Shown: piece after piece, positions 6,046-13,845 of the stretch
Position numbering within the stretch: position 1 is the stretch's first letter
Layout: each line of letters opens with the position of its first letter
Source of the DNA: an uncultured Negativicutes bacterium
Lineage (GTDB): Bacteria; Bacillota; Negativicutes; Acidaminococcales; Acidaminococcaceae
Assembly: GCA_937926555.1 (NCBI GenBank)
Contig: CALAZX010000161.1
Location: forward strand, 1-13,845
DNA: 13,845 bases
Direction of reading: 5' to 3'
The notes under the pieces: generated by a model
Told to the model about the DNA's origin: nothing
The model's input: only the letters and a program-made list of their open reading frames with translations
The model's database searches: none
Made by a program: the position numbers and the translations under genes

Positions 6046-7020
6046 TTACAGATTTTTCGCATTGGCGAAATGGAGTTTCACAAAATCCGCCAGCGCATCC
6101 CTGCCTAATTTCTCCGCCAGCCGCTTCGCCACTGCGGTGGCCGCCGCACCGCCGCCTTTCGGCAGCTCCGGCTCTCCGGCAGCCCGGGCCAGCTCCCGCA
6201 TGGTCCGGATGAAAGCGGCTCTGGCCAGCACGCTGGCCGCCGCCACGGCGATATCCTGCTCCGCCCGGGGACGCTGGAATCCGCGCACGCCGGGACAGGC
6301 TTCTCTCAATTTATCAAGCACCAGGGAGGACCGGGTGAACTGGTCCACCAGCGCCCAGCGGCAGGGATATTTCTCCTCCGCCATCCGCAGCGCGGCCACA
6401 TGCCCCAGCGCCAGGAACGTATTCAGGTTCCCGCCCTGGGCCTTGATCTCCCCGTAACGGAAATTGTAGGAGCGGGGTTTCATCACCAGTACCGAGGTCC
6501 CTTTCGCCCACTTCTCCACCACTTCCGCAAGTTTCAGAATCTTGCTGTCCGACAGGGCCTTGCAGTCTTTCACGCCCGCGGCGATCAGCTCGCCGGCGGA
6601 CTCCCTGTCCAGCACAACGGCGGCAACCACCAGCGGACCGAAAAAGTCGCCTTTCCCGGACTCGTCGCTGCCCATCCAGACCCCGTCGAATCCGGGCTCC
6701 TTCTCCAGCAGCAGTACCGGCGTGTCGCTGGACACCGCGGAAAGACCGCCGCCGGCGCCTTTTCCCGGCGCTGCGGGCACTGTCCCCGCACCTTCCAGCA
6801 GATTGACCGCCGCTGTCCGCAGAGGGCTCTCCGCCCCGCCCCAGACAAGCTTCAGGCCTTTCTTGCCGTTGTATATACTCAGTGTAGCTTTTTTCCCACT
6901 ATCTGTCAAAGCAATTTGGACCCCGTAATTGATGGGTTTGCGCTGCACAGCACCCAGTGCCGACAGCGTTTCCGCCACCCGGTCCACATACTGCTCGAAT
7001 GTCTCTTTGCTCTCTTTCAA
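6046..7020 (-). CDS. rnhC: Ribonuclease HIII
   Basis: A 324-residue enzyme that cleaves the RNA strand of RNA-DNA hybrids. The N-terminal 70 or so residues form the small TBP-like substrate-binding domain typical of HIII (with NYGVQIAL and GKKATLSIYNGKKG). A Gly/Ala/Pro linker at 77-95 leads to the catalytic domain, with GSDESGKGDFFGPL at 117-130 (Asp119, Glu120), CKALSDSK at 153-160 and LVDQF with Asp226. The SDESGKGD signature and N-terminal domain separate HIII from HII. The start is a TTG at 7020 with GGAGAG eight bases ahead; no ATG exists near the N terminus. HIII is characteristic of Bacillota and a few other groups and is a useful taxonomic clue. It precedes the deacetylase by 14 bases with no obvious functional link. 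Confidence 0.93.
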   Translation of the reverse strand: MKESKETFEQYVDRVAETLSALGAVQRKPINYGVQIALTDSGKKATLSIYNGKKGLKLVWGGAESPLRTAAVNLLEGAGTVPAAPGKGAGGGLSAVSSDTPVLLLEKEPGFDGVWMGSDESGKGDFFGPLVVAAVVLDRESAGELIAAGVKDCKALSDSKILKLAEVVEKWAKGTSVLVMKPRSYNFRYGEIKAQGGNLNTFLALGHVAALRMAEEKYPCRWALVDQFTRSSLVLDKLREACPGVRGFQRPRAEQDIAVAAASVLARAAFIRTMRELARAAGEPELPKGGGAAATAVAKRLAEKLGRDALADFVKLHFANAKNL

Positions 7021-7115
7021 AAGTTCTTCTCTCCAATACCAGTCTCTGAATCAGTTTCTGTCCGTATCCGGGACCCGCACCCTTCCGCTCTGCGGGGCAG
7101 CCCGTCAGTTGCGGA

Positions 7116-8630
7116 TCAGCGGCACGTCTTCCCGCCAAAGCGCCGCAGCGCCTCGGCCATGACGGTTTTCAGCGGCACGCCGCTCTCCTCCGCCAGACGG
7201 CGGCAGTCCTCGTACTCCGGTGCCACGTTGACAGTCTCCCCCCGGTACAGCCCCAGTTTCACCCGGACCGGTCCCCAAGGGGTCTCCACCTTCTCCGTAC
7301 GGCGCTCCAGGCTGTGCCGGATCACCTTCTCCTCCCGGATTCCCAGGGTGCTGGTCTCCCGGAAGACGATCTCCATGACCGTGTCACGCAGCCTCTCCTC
7401 CAGCAGCACATTGAGCTCCCGGGCGGGGCGGCCCTTCTTCATCAGCACCGGACAGTACCAGGCGTCCAGCGCCCCCGCCTCCAGCAGCCGCTCCAGCACA
7501 TGGGGCAGCAGCTCGGGGCTCATGTCGTCCAGGTTGCAGGACAGCCGCAGCAGGGTCTCGCTGCAGACACCGTCCTCCCGGTGCTCCGCAACCGCCGCCG
7601 TGACAGAGGAACCATCGCCTTCCGTTTCTGCCGTACAGGTGCCCAGGGAGGCGCGCAGCATGTTAGGGATGGGCAGGTCCCGGCTGCCGGCGCCATAGCC
7701 GATTATCCCGGCCACGAATCCCGCAGGCACGTCAGCCACCGGTTCCGCCAGCACTTTCAGCAGCGCCGCCCCGGTGGGTGTGGTCATCTCCTTGGCCACG
7801 GTCCCCCGGTAATGGGGGATGCCGCAGAGGAGCCGGGCCGTGGCCGGTGCGGGAACAGGCATCATGCCGTGGGCGCAGCGTACGAATCCGTGTCCGGTGT
7901 TCACCGGGCTGACGAAAATCCGCTCAACCCCCAGGTAGTCCAGGGCCAGCAGATTGCCCACGATGTCCACGATGGTGTCCACCGCCCCCACCTCGTGGAA
8001 ATGGATCTGGTCCAGGGTGGTGCCGTGGACGGCGGCCTCCGCCTCGCCCAATGTCCGGAACACTTCCTTGGCCCGGGCGATGATCGCCGGCTTCAGCGTG
8101 GATGCGTCCAGGATCGCCTCGATGTCCGCCAGGTTACGGTGGACATGGACGTGGGTGGCGGGAGCTTCCGCCCCGTGGGCATGGCTGTGCCCGTGATCAT
8201 GGCCGTGCTCGTGGTCATGCGTATGCCCATGGTCATGGATATGGTCGTGGTCATGACCGCCGTCTTCATGCACATGATCATGATTCTCTCCATGATGATG
8301 ATCATGTCCATGCTCATGACCGCAGTCCTCATCTTCATGGTCATGATGATGCTCATGTCCGTGGTGATGCCCGTGGTCCGGCCCATCCTCCCCATCGTGT
8401 CCGTGGTCATGGTGTCCGGCAAAGCCGCTCTCCGGCGTTTCCACGTCGAAGTAGGTGCCGGAGATGCCGCACTTGTCCGCCTTCCGGCAGATCAGATGAC
8501 AGTCCTCCAGCCCCAGCCGGCCAATCTCTCTCTCCAGAAAATCAAAAGGCACCCCGGCGTCCAGCAGGGCTCCCAGCAGCATGTTGCCGCTGATGCCGGC
8601 GAACGCCTCCAGGTACAGGGTCTTTCCCAT
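7116..8630 (-). CDS. larC: LarC, nickel insertion enzyme for the nickel-pincer cofactor, with a His-rich insert
   Basis: A 504-residue cytoplasmic protein. LarC is the CTP-dependent cyclometallase that puts nickel into the pyridinium dithiocarboxylate mononucleotide, the last step of the cofactor used by lactate racemase and related LarA enzymes. The opening LYLEAFAGISGNMLLGALLDAG and IHFHEVGAVDTIVDIVGN are family signatures; the LarC2 part begins near the LSCNLDDMSPELL segment and runs to the end. In Lactobacillus plantarum larC1 and larC2 are joined by programmed frameshifting; here one uninterrupted frame encodes both. Residues 73-164 are an insert of alternating His, Asp, Glu and Gly, about 39 His in 92 residues, plausibly a nickel store. 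The ATG at 8630 is chosen because GGAGGA (8638-8643) is seven bases upstream; an ATG at 8645 precedes that site. The gene follows larB by 29 bases. Confidence 0.95.
   Translation of the reverse strand: MGKTLYLEAFAGISGNMLLGALLDAGVPFDFLEREIGRLGLEDCHLICRKADKCGISGTYFDVETPESGFAGHHDHGHDGEDGPDHGHHHGHEHHHDHEDEDCGHEHGHDHHHGENHDHVHEDGGHDHDHIHDHGHTHDHEHGHDHGHSHAHGAEAPATHVHVHRNLADIEAILDASTLKPAIIARAKEVFRTLGEAEAAVHGTTLDQIHFHEVGAVDTIVDIVGNLLALDYLGVERIFVSPVNTGHGFVRCAHGMMPVPAPATARLLCGIPHYRGTVAKEMTTPTGAALLKVLAEPVADVPAGFVAGIIGYGAGSRDLPIPNMLRASLGTCTAETEGDGSSVTAAVAEHREDGVCSETLLRLSCNLDDMSPELLPHVLERLLEAGALDAWYCPVLMKKGRPARELNVLLEERLRDTVMEIVFRETSTLGIREEKVIRHSLERRTEKVETPWGPVRVKLGLYRGETVNVAPEYEDCRRLAEESGVPLKTVMAEALRRFGGKTCR
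8139..8414 (-). repeat. Histidine-rich low-complexity repeat inside larC
   Basis: Short imperfect repeats of CAT/CAC with GAC/GAT, GAG and GGC codons encode HxH-type runs, for example HDHDHIHDHGHTHDHEHGHD (20 residues). The antisense reading gives a meaningless Met/Val-rich frame. Such tracts readily expand and contract by slippage, so length differences between strains are expected. Confidence 0.9.
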
Positions 8631-8637
8631 ACAGCAG

Positions 8638-8643
8638 TCCTCC
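8638..8643 (-). promoter_or_regulatory. Ribosome binding site deciding the larC start
   Basis: Minus-strand GGAGGA, seven bases before the ATG at 8630. It lies after the in-frame ATG at 8645, ruling that one out as the main start. Confidence 0.75.
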
Positions 8644-8659
8644 ATAGTCCGCGCTTTCC

Positions 8660-9415
8660 TCAGCGCATATGATTGATGATGCTGGCCATCCGGCCCGCAC
8701 CGAATCCGTTGTCGATATTCATGACGGCCACCCCGGCACTGCAGCTGTTCAGCATGCCCAGGAGCGCCGCCAGTCCTTTGAAGTTGGCGCCATAGCCCAC
8801 ACTGGTGGGAACGGCGATGACCGGTTTCTCCACCAGTCCGCCCACCACGCTGGCCAGCGCGCCCTCCATGCCGGCGATGACAATGACCACGTTGGCGCTG
8901 CGGAGCAGGTCCACCTTCTCCAGCAGCCGGTGGATGCCGGCCACGCCCACATCATAGATGCGGACCACCTCGTTGCCCATGAGACCGGCGGTGATTGCCG
9001 CCTCCTCGGCCACAGGGATGTCGCTGGTGCCGGCGGTGACCACGGCGATCTTGCGGTCCGGGTCCTTCTCCAGCGGATCCTGCTCCAGCACGATGAGCCG
9101 GGCTTCCGGATAGTACACCGCTTCCGACAGCTCCTCCCGCACCATGCCGTAAAGCTCCGCGTCGGCACGGGTCCCCAGCACATTGGCGTGCCGGGAGGCC
9201 AGGGTCTTCAGGATTGTCACACACTGCTCACGGGTCTTGCCCTCGCAGTACACCACCTCGGGGAAGCCCCGGCGGATGCTGCGGCTGTGGTCCAGCTTGG
9301 CGAAGCCCAGGTCAGTGACACTGAGACGCTGGAACTGCTCCAGGATCTCCTTCTCCGTCAGCTTCCCCTCTTTATAATCCTGCAGCGCGCTGCGGATATC
9401 ACTCTCATAACTCAT
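8660..9415 (-). CDS. larB: LarB, pyridinium-3,5-biscarboxylic acid mononucleotide synthase
   Basis: A 251-residue cytoplasmic protein, the usual LarB length. LarB carboxylates and hydrolyses nicotinic acid adenine dinucleotide in the first step of nickel-pincer cofactor synthesis. The C-terminal half is PurE-like: VVTAGTSDIPVAEEA, then RIYDVGVAGIHRLL, IVIAGMEGALASVVGGL and VPTSVGYGANFKGLAALLGML; the N-terminal half contains VYCEGKT and the DLGFAKLDHSR stretch seen in the family. The ATG at 9415 is preferred, with GGGA seven bases upstream; the GTG at 9436 has no ribosome binding site. It is upstream of larC in the same operon. LarE, the sulfur-inserting enzyme, and LarA, the enzyme that uses the cofactor, are not in this window. 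Confidence 0.95.
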   Translation of the reverse strand: MSYESDIRSALQDYKEGKLTEKEILEQFQRLSVTDLGFAKLDHSRSIRRGFPEVVYCEGKTREQCVTILKTLASRHANVLGTRADAELYGMVREELSEAVYYPEARLIVLEQDPLEKDPDRKIAVVTAGTSDIPVAEEAAITAGLMGNEVVRIYDVGVAGIHRLLEKVDLLRSANVVIVIAGMEGALASVVGGLVEKPVIAVPTSVGYGANFKGLAALLGMLNSCSAGVAVMNIDNGFGAGRMASIINHMR

Positions 9416-9461
9416 AAGACGTTCCCGTCCTTTCACGTTTTACTGTTCTTGCGCTGTGCGG

Positions 9462-9479
9462 GGCCGGATTCTTCCGGCC
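9462..9479 (-). other. Hairpin between the RND gene and larB
   Basis: Perfect seven-base arms GGCCGGA and TCCGGCC with a four-base loop, in the 72-base gap just past the RND stop codon. No T run follows on the minus strand, so it is a weak terminator at best and may instead be a processing or stability element at the 3' end of the pump message. No clear larB promoter is visible in the remainder of the gap. Confidence 0.45.
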
Positions 9480-9487
9480 TCTTCCTG

Positions 9488-12400
9488 TCAGTTTTCCGCT
9501 CCGGCGGATTTTTTCCGCCGTCTTTCTTTCCAGCCTTCCGTCAGCAGATAGATCAACGGAACCACCACCAGCGTCAGCAGGGTGGATGTGGTCAGGCCGC
9601 CGATAAGCACCACGCCCATGGACTGCCGGATCTCAGCGCCGGCGCCCAGTCCCAGCGCGATGGGTACCATGCCCAGCAGTGTGGACAGGGTTGTCATCAT
9701 GATGGGACGCAGACGGAGGGAGCAGGCCTCCAGCACCGCCTGCTGCAGCGGCAGCCCTCTCTCCCGTGCCTGGTTGGCGTAGTCGATCAGCAGAATGGCG
9801 TTCTTCGTCACCAGGCCCAGCAGCATAGTGAAGCCAATCAGGGACATCATGTTGGCGGTCTGGTTGGCCACCAGCAGTCCCAGAATGGCGCCGATCACCG
9901 CGAAGGGCAGCGACATCATGATGACGAAGGGCTGTGTGAGGCTCTCGAACTCGGCCGCCAGCACCATGTAGATCATGACGATGGCCAGCAGGATCGCTTT
10001 GGCGATCTCGTGGAACACACGCCCCATCACGTCGGAGCTGCCGATGAGGCTGTATTTGTAGCCGATATCCATGTTCAGCTCCGGAATCAGCTTGTCTTTG
10101 ATGGTATTGATCAGCTCGCCGGAGGAGATGCCCACGGTATTGGCGTAGACAACCACCTGGCGCTGCCGTCCCTCACGGTCGATACGGGTGGGGCCGGACT
10201 CCAGGGTGACATCGGCGATATCCCCCAGCCGGACGAAACTGCCGTCCGCCGTGGAGATGCGCAGGTTCTTCACGTCCTCCATAGTCCGCCGGTTGGCCCG
10301 CTCCACCTGGAGGATGATGTTGTAGTCATTGTCCCCGATGGTATAGGTGTTCTTGGCGTTCTTGCCCTGGAAAGCGTATTTCACCACGCTGCCCACGGTA
10401 TTGGTGTCCAGTCCCAGGCGGCTGGCCCGGTACTGGTCCAGATTGATCTTGATCTCCGGCTCGGCATCGCTGACGGACACGTCCACGTCCGCGGCGCCGG
10501 GCACCTGACGGATCAGGTCCGCCAGCTGTGCGGCATAGCCGTCCAGTTTCTTCATGTCGCTGCCCCGGATGCCGATCTGCACCGGACGGGAGTCGCCATG
10601 ACCGCCGCCCTGGTTGGAGGACACGCTGATACGGAGATTGCCGTCCTTGGCGAATTTCCGCCGCAGGTCGTTCATAATCTCCTGCATGCTCCGGCTCCGC
10701 TCGGAGGCCGGTTTCAGCTTGACCTCGATGGATCCTTCATTGGAGCTGGAACGGTATCCGCCCACCCGCATGGCCGCCACCCGCACTTCCGGCAGCTTGC
10801 CGATCTCCTCCTCCATGGGAAGGACCAGCTGCTCCATCTTGTCGATGCCGGTGCCTGCCGGCGCCTTGAAGTTCACGGAGAACTCGCCGCTGTCATAGAC
10901 AGGCTGCAGCTCGCTGCCCACAAAAGGCAGCAGGGCCAGGTTCAGCACCAGGGTGGAGAATGCGATGATGATGATCTTCACCGGACGCTTGATGGCGTAA
11001 TCCATCAGTCGGTTGTATTCTTCCCGGAATCCCTGGAAGCCTTTCTCGAAGGTGTCCAGGACCTTCTGCACCGGAGCCGGGCGCTCCGCTCTCTTCTCTT
11101 TCGTGTAGTCTTTCAGCCAGTGGGCCGACACCATCGGTGTCAGGGTGAAGGCCGCCAATGTGGAGAACATCAGGGCGAAAGCCACCGTCAGGCCGAACTG
11201 TTTGAAGAACTGTCCCACAATCTCCCCCATGGAGCCGATGGGGATGAATACCGCCAGCAGGGAGAGGGATGTTGCCAGGATGGCCAGGGATAGCTCTTTC
11301 GTGGCGGTCTCCGACGCCAGCATGGGGTTCTGCCCCATCTCCATGTGCCGGAAGATGTTCTCCACCAGCACGATGGCGTCGTCGATAAGGAAGCCCACCG
11401 CCAGGGACAGCGCCATCAATGACATATTGTTCAGGGTGAAGCCCATGGACTTCATCATGAAGAACGTGGCCACGATGGATGTGGGGATGGACAGACCGCC
11501 GATGATGGTGGCCCGGATATCCCGCAGGAACAGGTACGTGATCAGCAGCGCCAGGAAACCGCCGAAAATGATGGTGTTCCAGACATCGCCGATGTTGTCC
11601 CGCACATACTGGGACTGGTCTTTCACGATATCAACATGGATGTCGGGAGGCAGGTCCTCTTTCTCCAGCCGCTTCAGCTCCCGGTTGACGCCGTCAATGA
11701 CATCCACCGTGTTGGTCTGGGACTGTTTGCGGACCATCAGTAGGACGCAGGGCACCCCGTTGGACCGGGAGAAGGTGTCGATATCCTCCCAGCCGTCCTC
11801 CACGTTGGCCACGTCCGTCAGCATCACCGGATGCCCCTTGACGTTGGCCACCACAATCTTCTTGAAATCATCGATACTGCTGAACTTTCCCATGGTGCGG
11901 ACCGTGATGGTGTTGGCCGCGTCGCGGATCTTGCCGCCGGGAACGTTCACGTTGCTGTTGTTTATCTTGTTGAGGATCGTCTGGTAGGAGATGCCATACG
12001 CCCGCAGACGTTCCGGATTCACATGGATCTTGATAGCGCGGTCGCTGGCGCCGACGATGGCCACTTCCGCCACGCCGGGCACACGCTGCAGGTCATCCAC
12101 CACAACCTCGTTGAGGATGCGCCGCACTTCCGCCGGGGACCGTCTGTCCGAGGCGAAGGTATAGCTGGCGATGGACCGGGCGCTGACGTCGAAACGCTGC
12201 ACCACCGGCTCGTCGATGTCCGAGGGCAGGCTTCTCCGCACGGAGGCCACCTTCTCGCGGATCTCGCTGGCCATGTCCCTGGGGTCGGTCCCCAGCTCGA
12301 ACTCCAGCATGGTCTGGGAGAAACCCTCCCGGACGGAGCTGGTGATGGTCTTGATGCCGGACACCCGGCTGACGCGGTGCTCGATGGGCTTGGCCACCAG

Positions 12401-12577
12401 GGTCTCCATCTCCTCGGGATATGCGCCGCTGTAAGTGACAGTGACGCTGACCACAGGCAGCTCCACGTCGGGAGTCAGGTCAACGCCCAGCCCCGGATAG
12501 GAGCGGATACCGAACACCACCAGCACCAGGATGAGCATGGTGGTGAAAACGGGCCGCTTGATAAATGTCTTGATCAT
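9488..12577 (-). CDS. RND-family multidrug efflux transporter (HAE1/AcrB type)
   Basis: A 1029-residue inner-membrane proton-driven pump, full length for AcrB/MexB relatives. The N terminus IKTFIKRPVFTTMLILVLVV (residues 2-21) is the family opening with the first membrane span, followed by GVDLTPDVELPVVSV. The large periplasmic loop runs to about 335, and GFLIDDAIVLVENIF (395-409) holds the paired Asp399/Asp400 of the proton relay. The second repeat begins at about residue 535. GLVTKNAILLIDYANQARERG near the end supplies Lys925, the counterpart of AcrB Lys940. The intact relay argues for a working drug pump; the acidic pair and overall pattern are HAE1 rather than heavy-metal (HME) type. Its ATG overlaps the fusion-protein stop by four bases (ATGA). 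Substrates cannot be predicted. No outer-membrane TolC gene is confirmed in the window. Confidence 0.95.
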   Translation of the reverse strand: MIKTFIKRPVFTTMLILVLVVFGIRSYPGLGVDLTPDVELPVVSVTVTYSGAYPEEMETLVAKPIEHRVSRVSGIKTITSSVREGFSQTMLEFELGTDPRDMASEIREKVASVRRSLPSDIDEPVVQRFDVSARSIASYTFASDRRSPAEVRRILNEVVVDDLQRVPGVAEVAIVGASDRAIKIHVNPERLRAYGISYQTILNKINNSNVNVPGGKIRDAANTITVRTMGKFSSIDDFKKIVVANVKGHPVMLTDVANVEDGWEDIDTFSRSNGVPCVLLMVRKQSQTNTVDVIDGVNRELKRLEKEDLPPDIHVDIVKDQSQYVRDNIGDVWNTIIFGGFLALLITYLFLRDIRATIIGGLSIPTSIVATFFMMKSMGFTLNNMSLMALSLAVGFLIDDAIVLVENIFRHMEMGQNPMLASETATKELSLAILATSLSLLAVFIPIGSMGEIVGQFFKQFGLTVAFALMFSTLAAFTLTPMVSAHWLKDYTKEKRAERPAPVQKVLDTFEKGFQGFREEYNRLMDYAIKRPVKIIIIAFSTLVLNLALLPFVGSELQPVYDSGEFSVNFKAPAGTGIDKMEQLVLPMEEEIGKLPEVRVAAMRVGGYRSSSNEGSIEVKLKPASERSRSMQEIMNDLRRKFAKDGNLRISVSSNQGGGHGDSRPVQIGIRGSDMKKLDGYAAQLADLIRQVPGAADVDVSVSDAEPEIKINLDQYRASRLGLDTNTVGSVVKYAFQGKNAKNTYTIGDNDYNIILQVERANRRTMEDVKNLRISTADGSFVRLGDIADVTLESGPTRIDREGRQRQVVVYANTVGISSGELINTIKDKLIPELNMDIGYKYSLIGSSDVMGRVFHEIAKAILLAIVMIYMVLAAEFESLTQPFVIMMSLPFAVIGAILGLLVANQTANMMSLIGFTMLLGLVTKNAILLIDYANQARERGLPLQQAVLEACSLRLRPIMMTTLSTLLGMVPIALGLGAGAEIRQSMGVVLIGGLTTSTLLTLVVVPLIYLLTEGWKERRRKKSAGAEN

Positions 12578-13704
12578 TCAGCTTCCGCACCTTTCACCCG
12601 GGAGCCTTCACGGACTTTGTTCTGGCCGCCGATGACCACCAGGTCCTTCTCCGTGATGCCGCCCAGCACCTCAACCAGGTCCTCACCCACATAACCGGTG
12701 GTGATGACCTTCCGCACGATCACCCCGTCCTCCACACAGAAGACGGTCCGCTGGTCGTCCCGCATGACGATGGCGGACAGCGGGATGGTCAGCGCATGGG
12801 TCTTGGGACGGGTGGAGATCAGCGCATCGGCGTAGACACCGCCGCGCAGTCTTCCTTCATGGTTGGGGATGGTCACTTCCGCCTCGAAGGTGCGGGAAGG
12901 CTGCACCGCCACCGAGGTCACCCGGGTGATGGTGCCTTCCACCGGCTTCACATGGCCGGCCATGGAGGGGATGGTGAAATCCACCTTGCCTCCCACGATG
13001 ATGTCCCCCACCACGCCTTCCGGAATGGTGATCTTGGCCACCAGGGAGGAGATGTCGGCGATATTGAAGAGAGCCGTGCCTTTCTTGGCGTAATAGCCCT
13101 CCTGGAAATAACGTTTCTGCACCACGCCGGCATGGGGCGTGGTCACACGGGTGCCGCCCAGATTGGCCTCGGCGGCCTCCAGGTTGCCCGTGGCCGCATC
13201 CAGTCTCGCCCGGGCGTTCTCCAGGGCGAAGCCGGCGTTGTCAAGCCGTTCCTGGGAGACGGCGCCCTGCTTGTAGAGGCGGCGGTACCGGTCCAGGTCC
13301 AGCTCCGCCTTGGCCAGGTTTGTCTTGGCGTCCAGATAGCTGCCCTTGGCGTTCAGCACTTTGGCGGAGGTGTCCTCCTGCTCCAGCAGCACCAGGGCCT
13401 GGCCTGCGGACACAGCCTGCCCCTCCTCCACCAGCACCCGCTCGATGCGGCCGTCCACTTTGGCCGCCACATCCGCCTGCCAGACGGGGTCCAGGGAGCC
13501 TGCAAAATGGATTTTCGGCGTGATGGTCTGCCGCTTGGGATGGGCCGTGGCCACCACAGCCACCTTGCCGCCGCCCGCGCTCCGGGCCTTGTCCTGCCGC
13601 GCCATGATATTGGATACCACGCGGAATCCCACCATAAGCACCACAGCCACCAGCACGCCTACCAGTATTTTCATCTTCCTGTCCATTTTCTGCAGATCCA
13701 TCAT
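12574..13704 (-). CDS. RND periplasmic adaptor (membrane fusion protein, HlyD/AcrA type)
   Basis: A 376-residue adaptor that links the inner-membrane pump to an outer-membrane channel. A membrane anchor spans residues about 12-31; there is no lipobox cysteine, so it is anchored by a span rather than lipidated as AcrA is. The first half-lipoyl segment VDGRIERVLVEEGQAVSAGQ (83-102) is followed by an alpha-helical hairpin (about 104-180, with Leu/Ala-rich heptads) and the second lipoyl half TTPHAGVVQKRYFQEGYYAKKG. Beta-barrel and membrane-proximal domains complete it (FEAEVTIPN, GGVYADALI, IPLSAIV). GAGG lies five bases before the first of two adjacent ATGs (13704, 13701); the second has better spacing. 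The gene is translationally coupled to the RND transporter. Confidence 0.93.
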   Translation of the reverse strand: MMDLQKMDRKMKILVGVLVAVVLMVGFRVVSNIMARQDKARSAGGGKVAVVATAHPKRQTITPKIHFAGSLDPVWQADVAAKVDGRIERVLVEEGQAVSAGQALVLLEQEDTSAKVLNAKGSYLDAKTNLAKAELDLDRYRRLYKQGAVSQERLDNAGFALENARARLDAATGNLEAAEANLGGTRVTTPHAGVVQKRYFQEGYYAKKGTALFNIADISSLVAKITIPEGVVGDIIVGGKVDFTIPSMAGHVKPVEGTITRVTSVAVQPSRTFEAEVTIPNHEGRLRGGVYADALISTRPKTHALTIPLSAIVMRDDQRTVFCVEDGVIVRKVITTGYVGEDLVEVLGGITEKDLVVIGGQNKVREGSRVKGAEAE

Positions 13705-13717
13705 GCGTTCCTCGCCT

Positions 13718-13845
13718 TCATGTATTATGGACCACTTGCGTGGCCGATTGATCTATTCCAGATAGCCCACCCGCAGCCGGAGCTCCAGACGGACCCTGCC
13801 GTCCTTCCCGGCGCTGCCGTTCTACTACGACCAGGGCCTCCAGCG
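13718..13845 (-). other. Right-edge frame of uncertain status upstream of the adaptor
   Basis: An open minus-strand frame enters from the edge and stops at a TGA 13 bases before the adaptor ATG; its visible end reads LEALVVVERQRREG... and ends SATQVVHNT. Its third codon positions lack the strong GC bias of every other gene here, which argues against it. A different frame, after a double TAG, carries strongly GC-biased codons reading GRVRLELRLRVGYLE (alternating, beta-strand-like) to a TAG. The two could be parts of one gene with a frame error, for example the end of an outer-membrane channel, or neither may be coding. The stretch is too short to decide. Confidence 0.2.

Noticed and set aside
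8139..8414. Repetitive DNA that could be mistaken for a CRISPR or tandem repeat array
   Set aside because: Repeats are codon-level, irregular, fully in frame in larC, and have no spacers of fixed length.
7314..8672. Plus-strand frame with a Met/Val-rich stretch that could look like a membrane segment
   Set aside because: The Met/Val run is the reverse complement of the His/Asp codon repeat of larC.
8669..11293. Very long plus-strand open frame antisense to larB and the RND gene
   Set aside because: Its product is a His/Gln/Asp-rich jumble with no recognisable family, while the opposite strand encodes unmistakable proteins. High GC at third positions removes stops from the antisense frame.
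9488..12577. RND transporter as a nickel or heavy-metal exporter because of the lar neighbours
   Set aside because: The proton-relay region (GFLIDDAIVLVENI) and the overall sequence pattern fit HAE1 drug pumps; nothing visible supports metal specificity.

Overview
The window comes from a GC-rich diderm (LPS-bearing) member of the Bacillota, most likely a Negativicute. Firmicute-type genes (ribonuclease HIII, a clostridial-looking HPr, and what looks like the start of enzyme I) sit beside Gram-negative envelope genes (an RND efflux pump with its fusion protein, an ArnT-like glycosyltransferase, a ChbG/HpnK deacetylase). The taxon is inferred from gene content, not from a search. Every supported gene is on the minus strand, so transcription runs from high to low coordinates. 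The strong GC bias at third codon positions produces very long antisense open frames, which are treated here as shadows.

In transcription order: (1) a membrane fusion protein and an HAE1-type RND transporter (13704-9488) overlap by four bases. Sequence upstream of them, at the right edge, is too short to assign. (2) larB and larC (9415-7116) make the nickel-pincer nucleotide cofactor; LarC carries an unusually large His-rich metal-binding insert. (3) Ribonuclease HIII (7020-6046, TTG start) is followed 14 bases later by a ChbG/HpnK-type deacetylase (6031-5147), and then by a multispanning UPF0104/LPG-synthase-TM family protein (5032-3872). (4) After a 301-base gap holding a candidate promoter with an operator-like dyad comes a tightly packed trio: a nucleotide-sugar epimerase (GTG start), a GT39/ArnT-like glycosyltransferase with a long charged Ala/Pro/Lys-rich tail, and an HPr-like phosphocarrier with Lys in place of the regulatory Ser46. 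The three are joined by 8-base and 1-base overlaps. (5) HPr is followed by two tandem intrinsic terminators and, 264 bases on, by a strong ribosome binding site and the first ten codons of a protein that looks like PTS enzyme I (ptsI), cut by the left edge.

The most coherent functional unit is an envelope-sugar cassette: an epimerase to make an activated sugar, a deacetylase that could trim it, a UPF0104 membrane protein, and a GT39 enzyme that would transfer a polyprenyl-linked sugar to an envelope acceptor. Its coupling to HPr is unusual. No mobile elements, CRISPR arrays, rRNA or tRNA genes were seen, and the individual gene families are known. The points most worth following are the HPr coupling, the LarC insert, the glycosyltransferase tail and the dyad over the candidate promoter.
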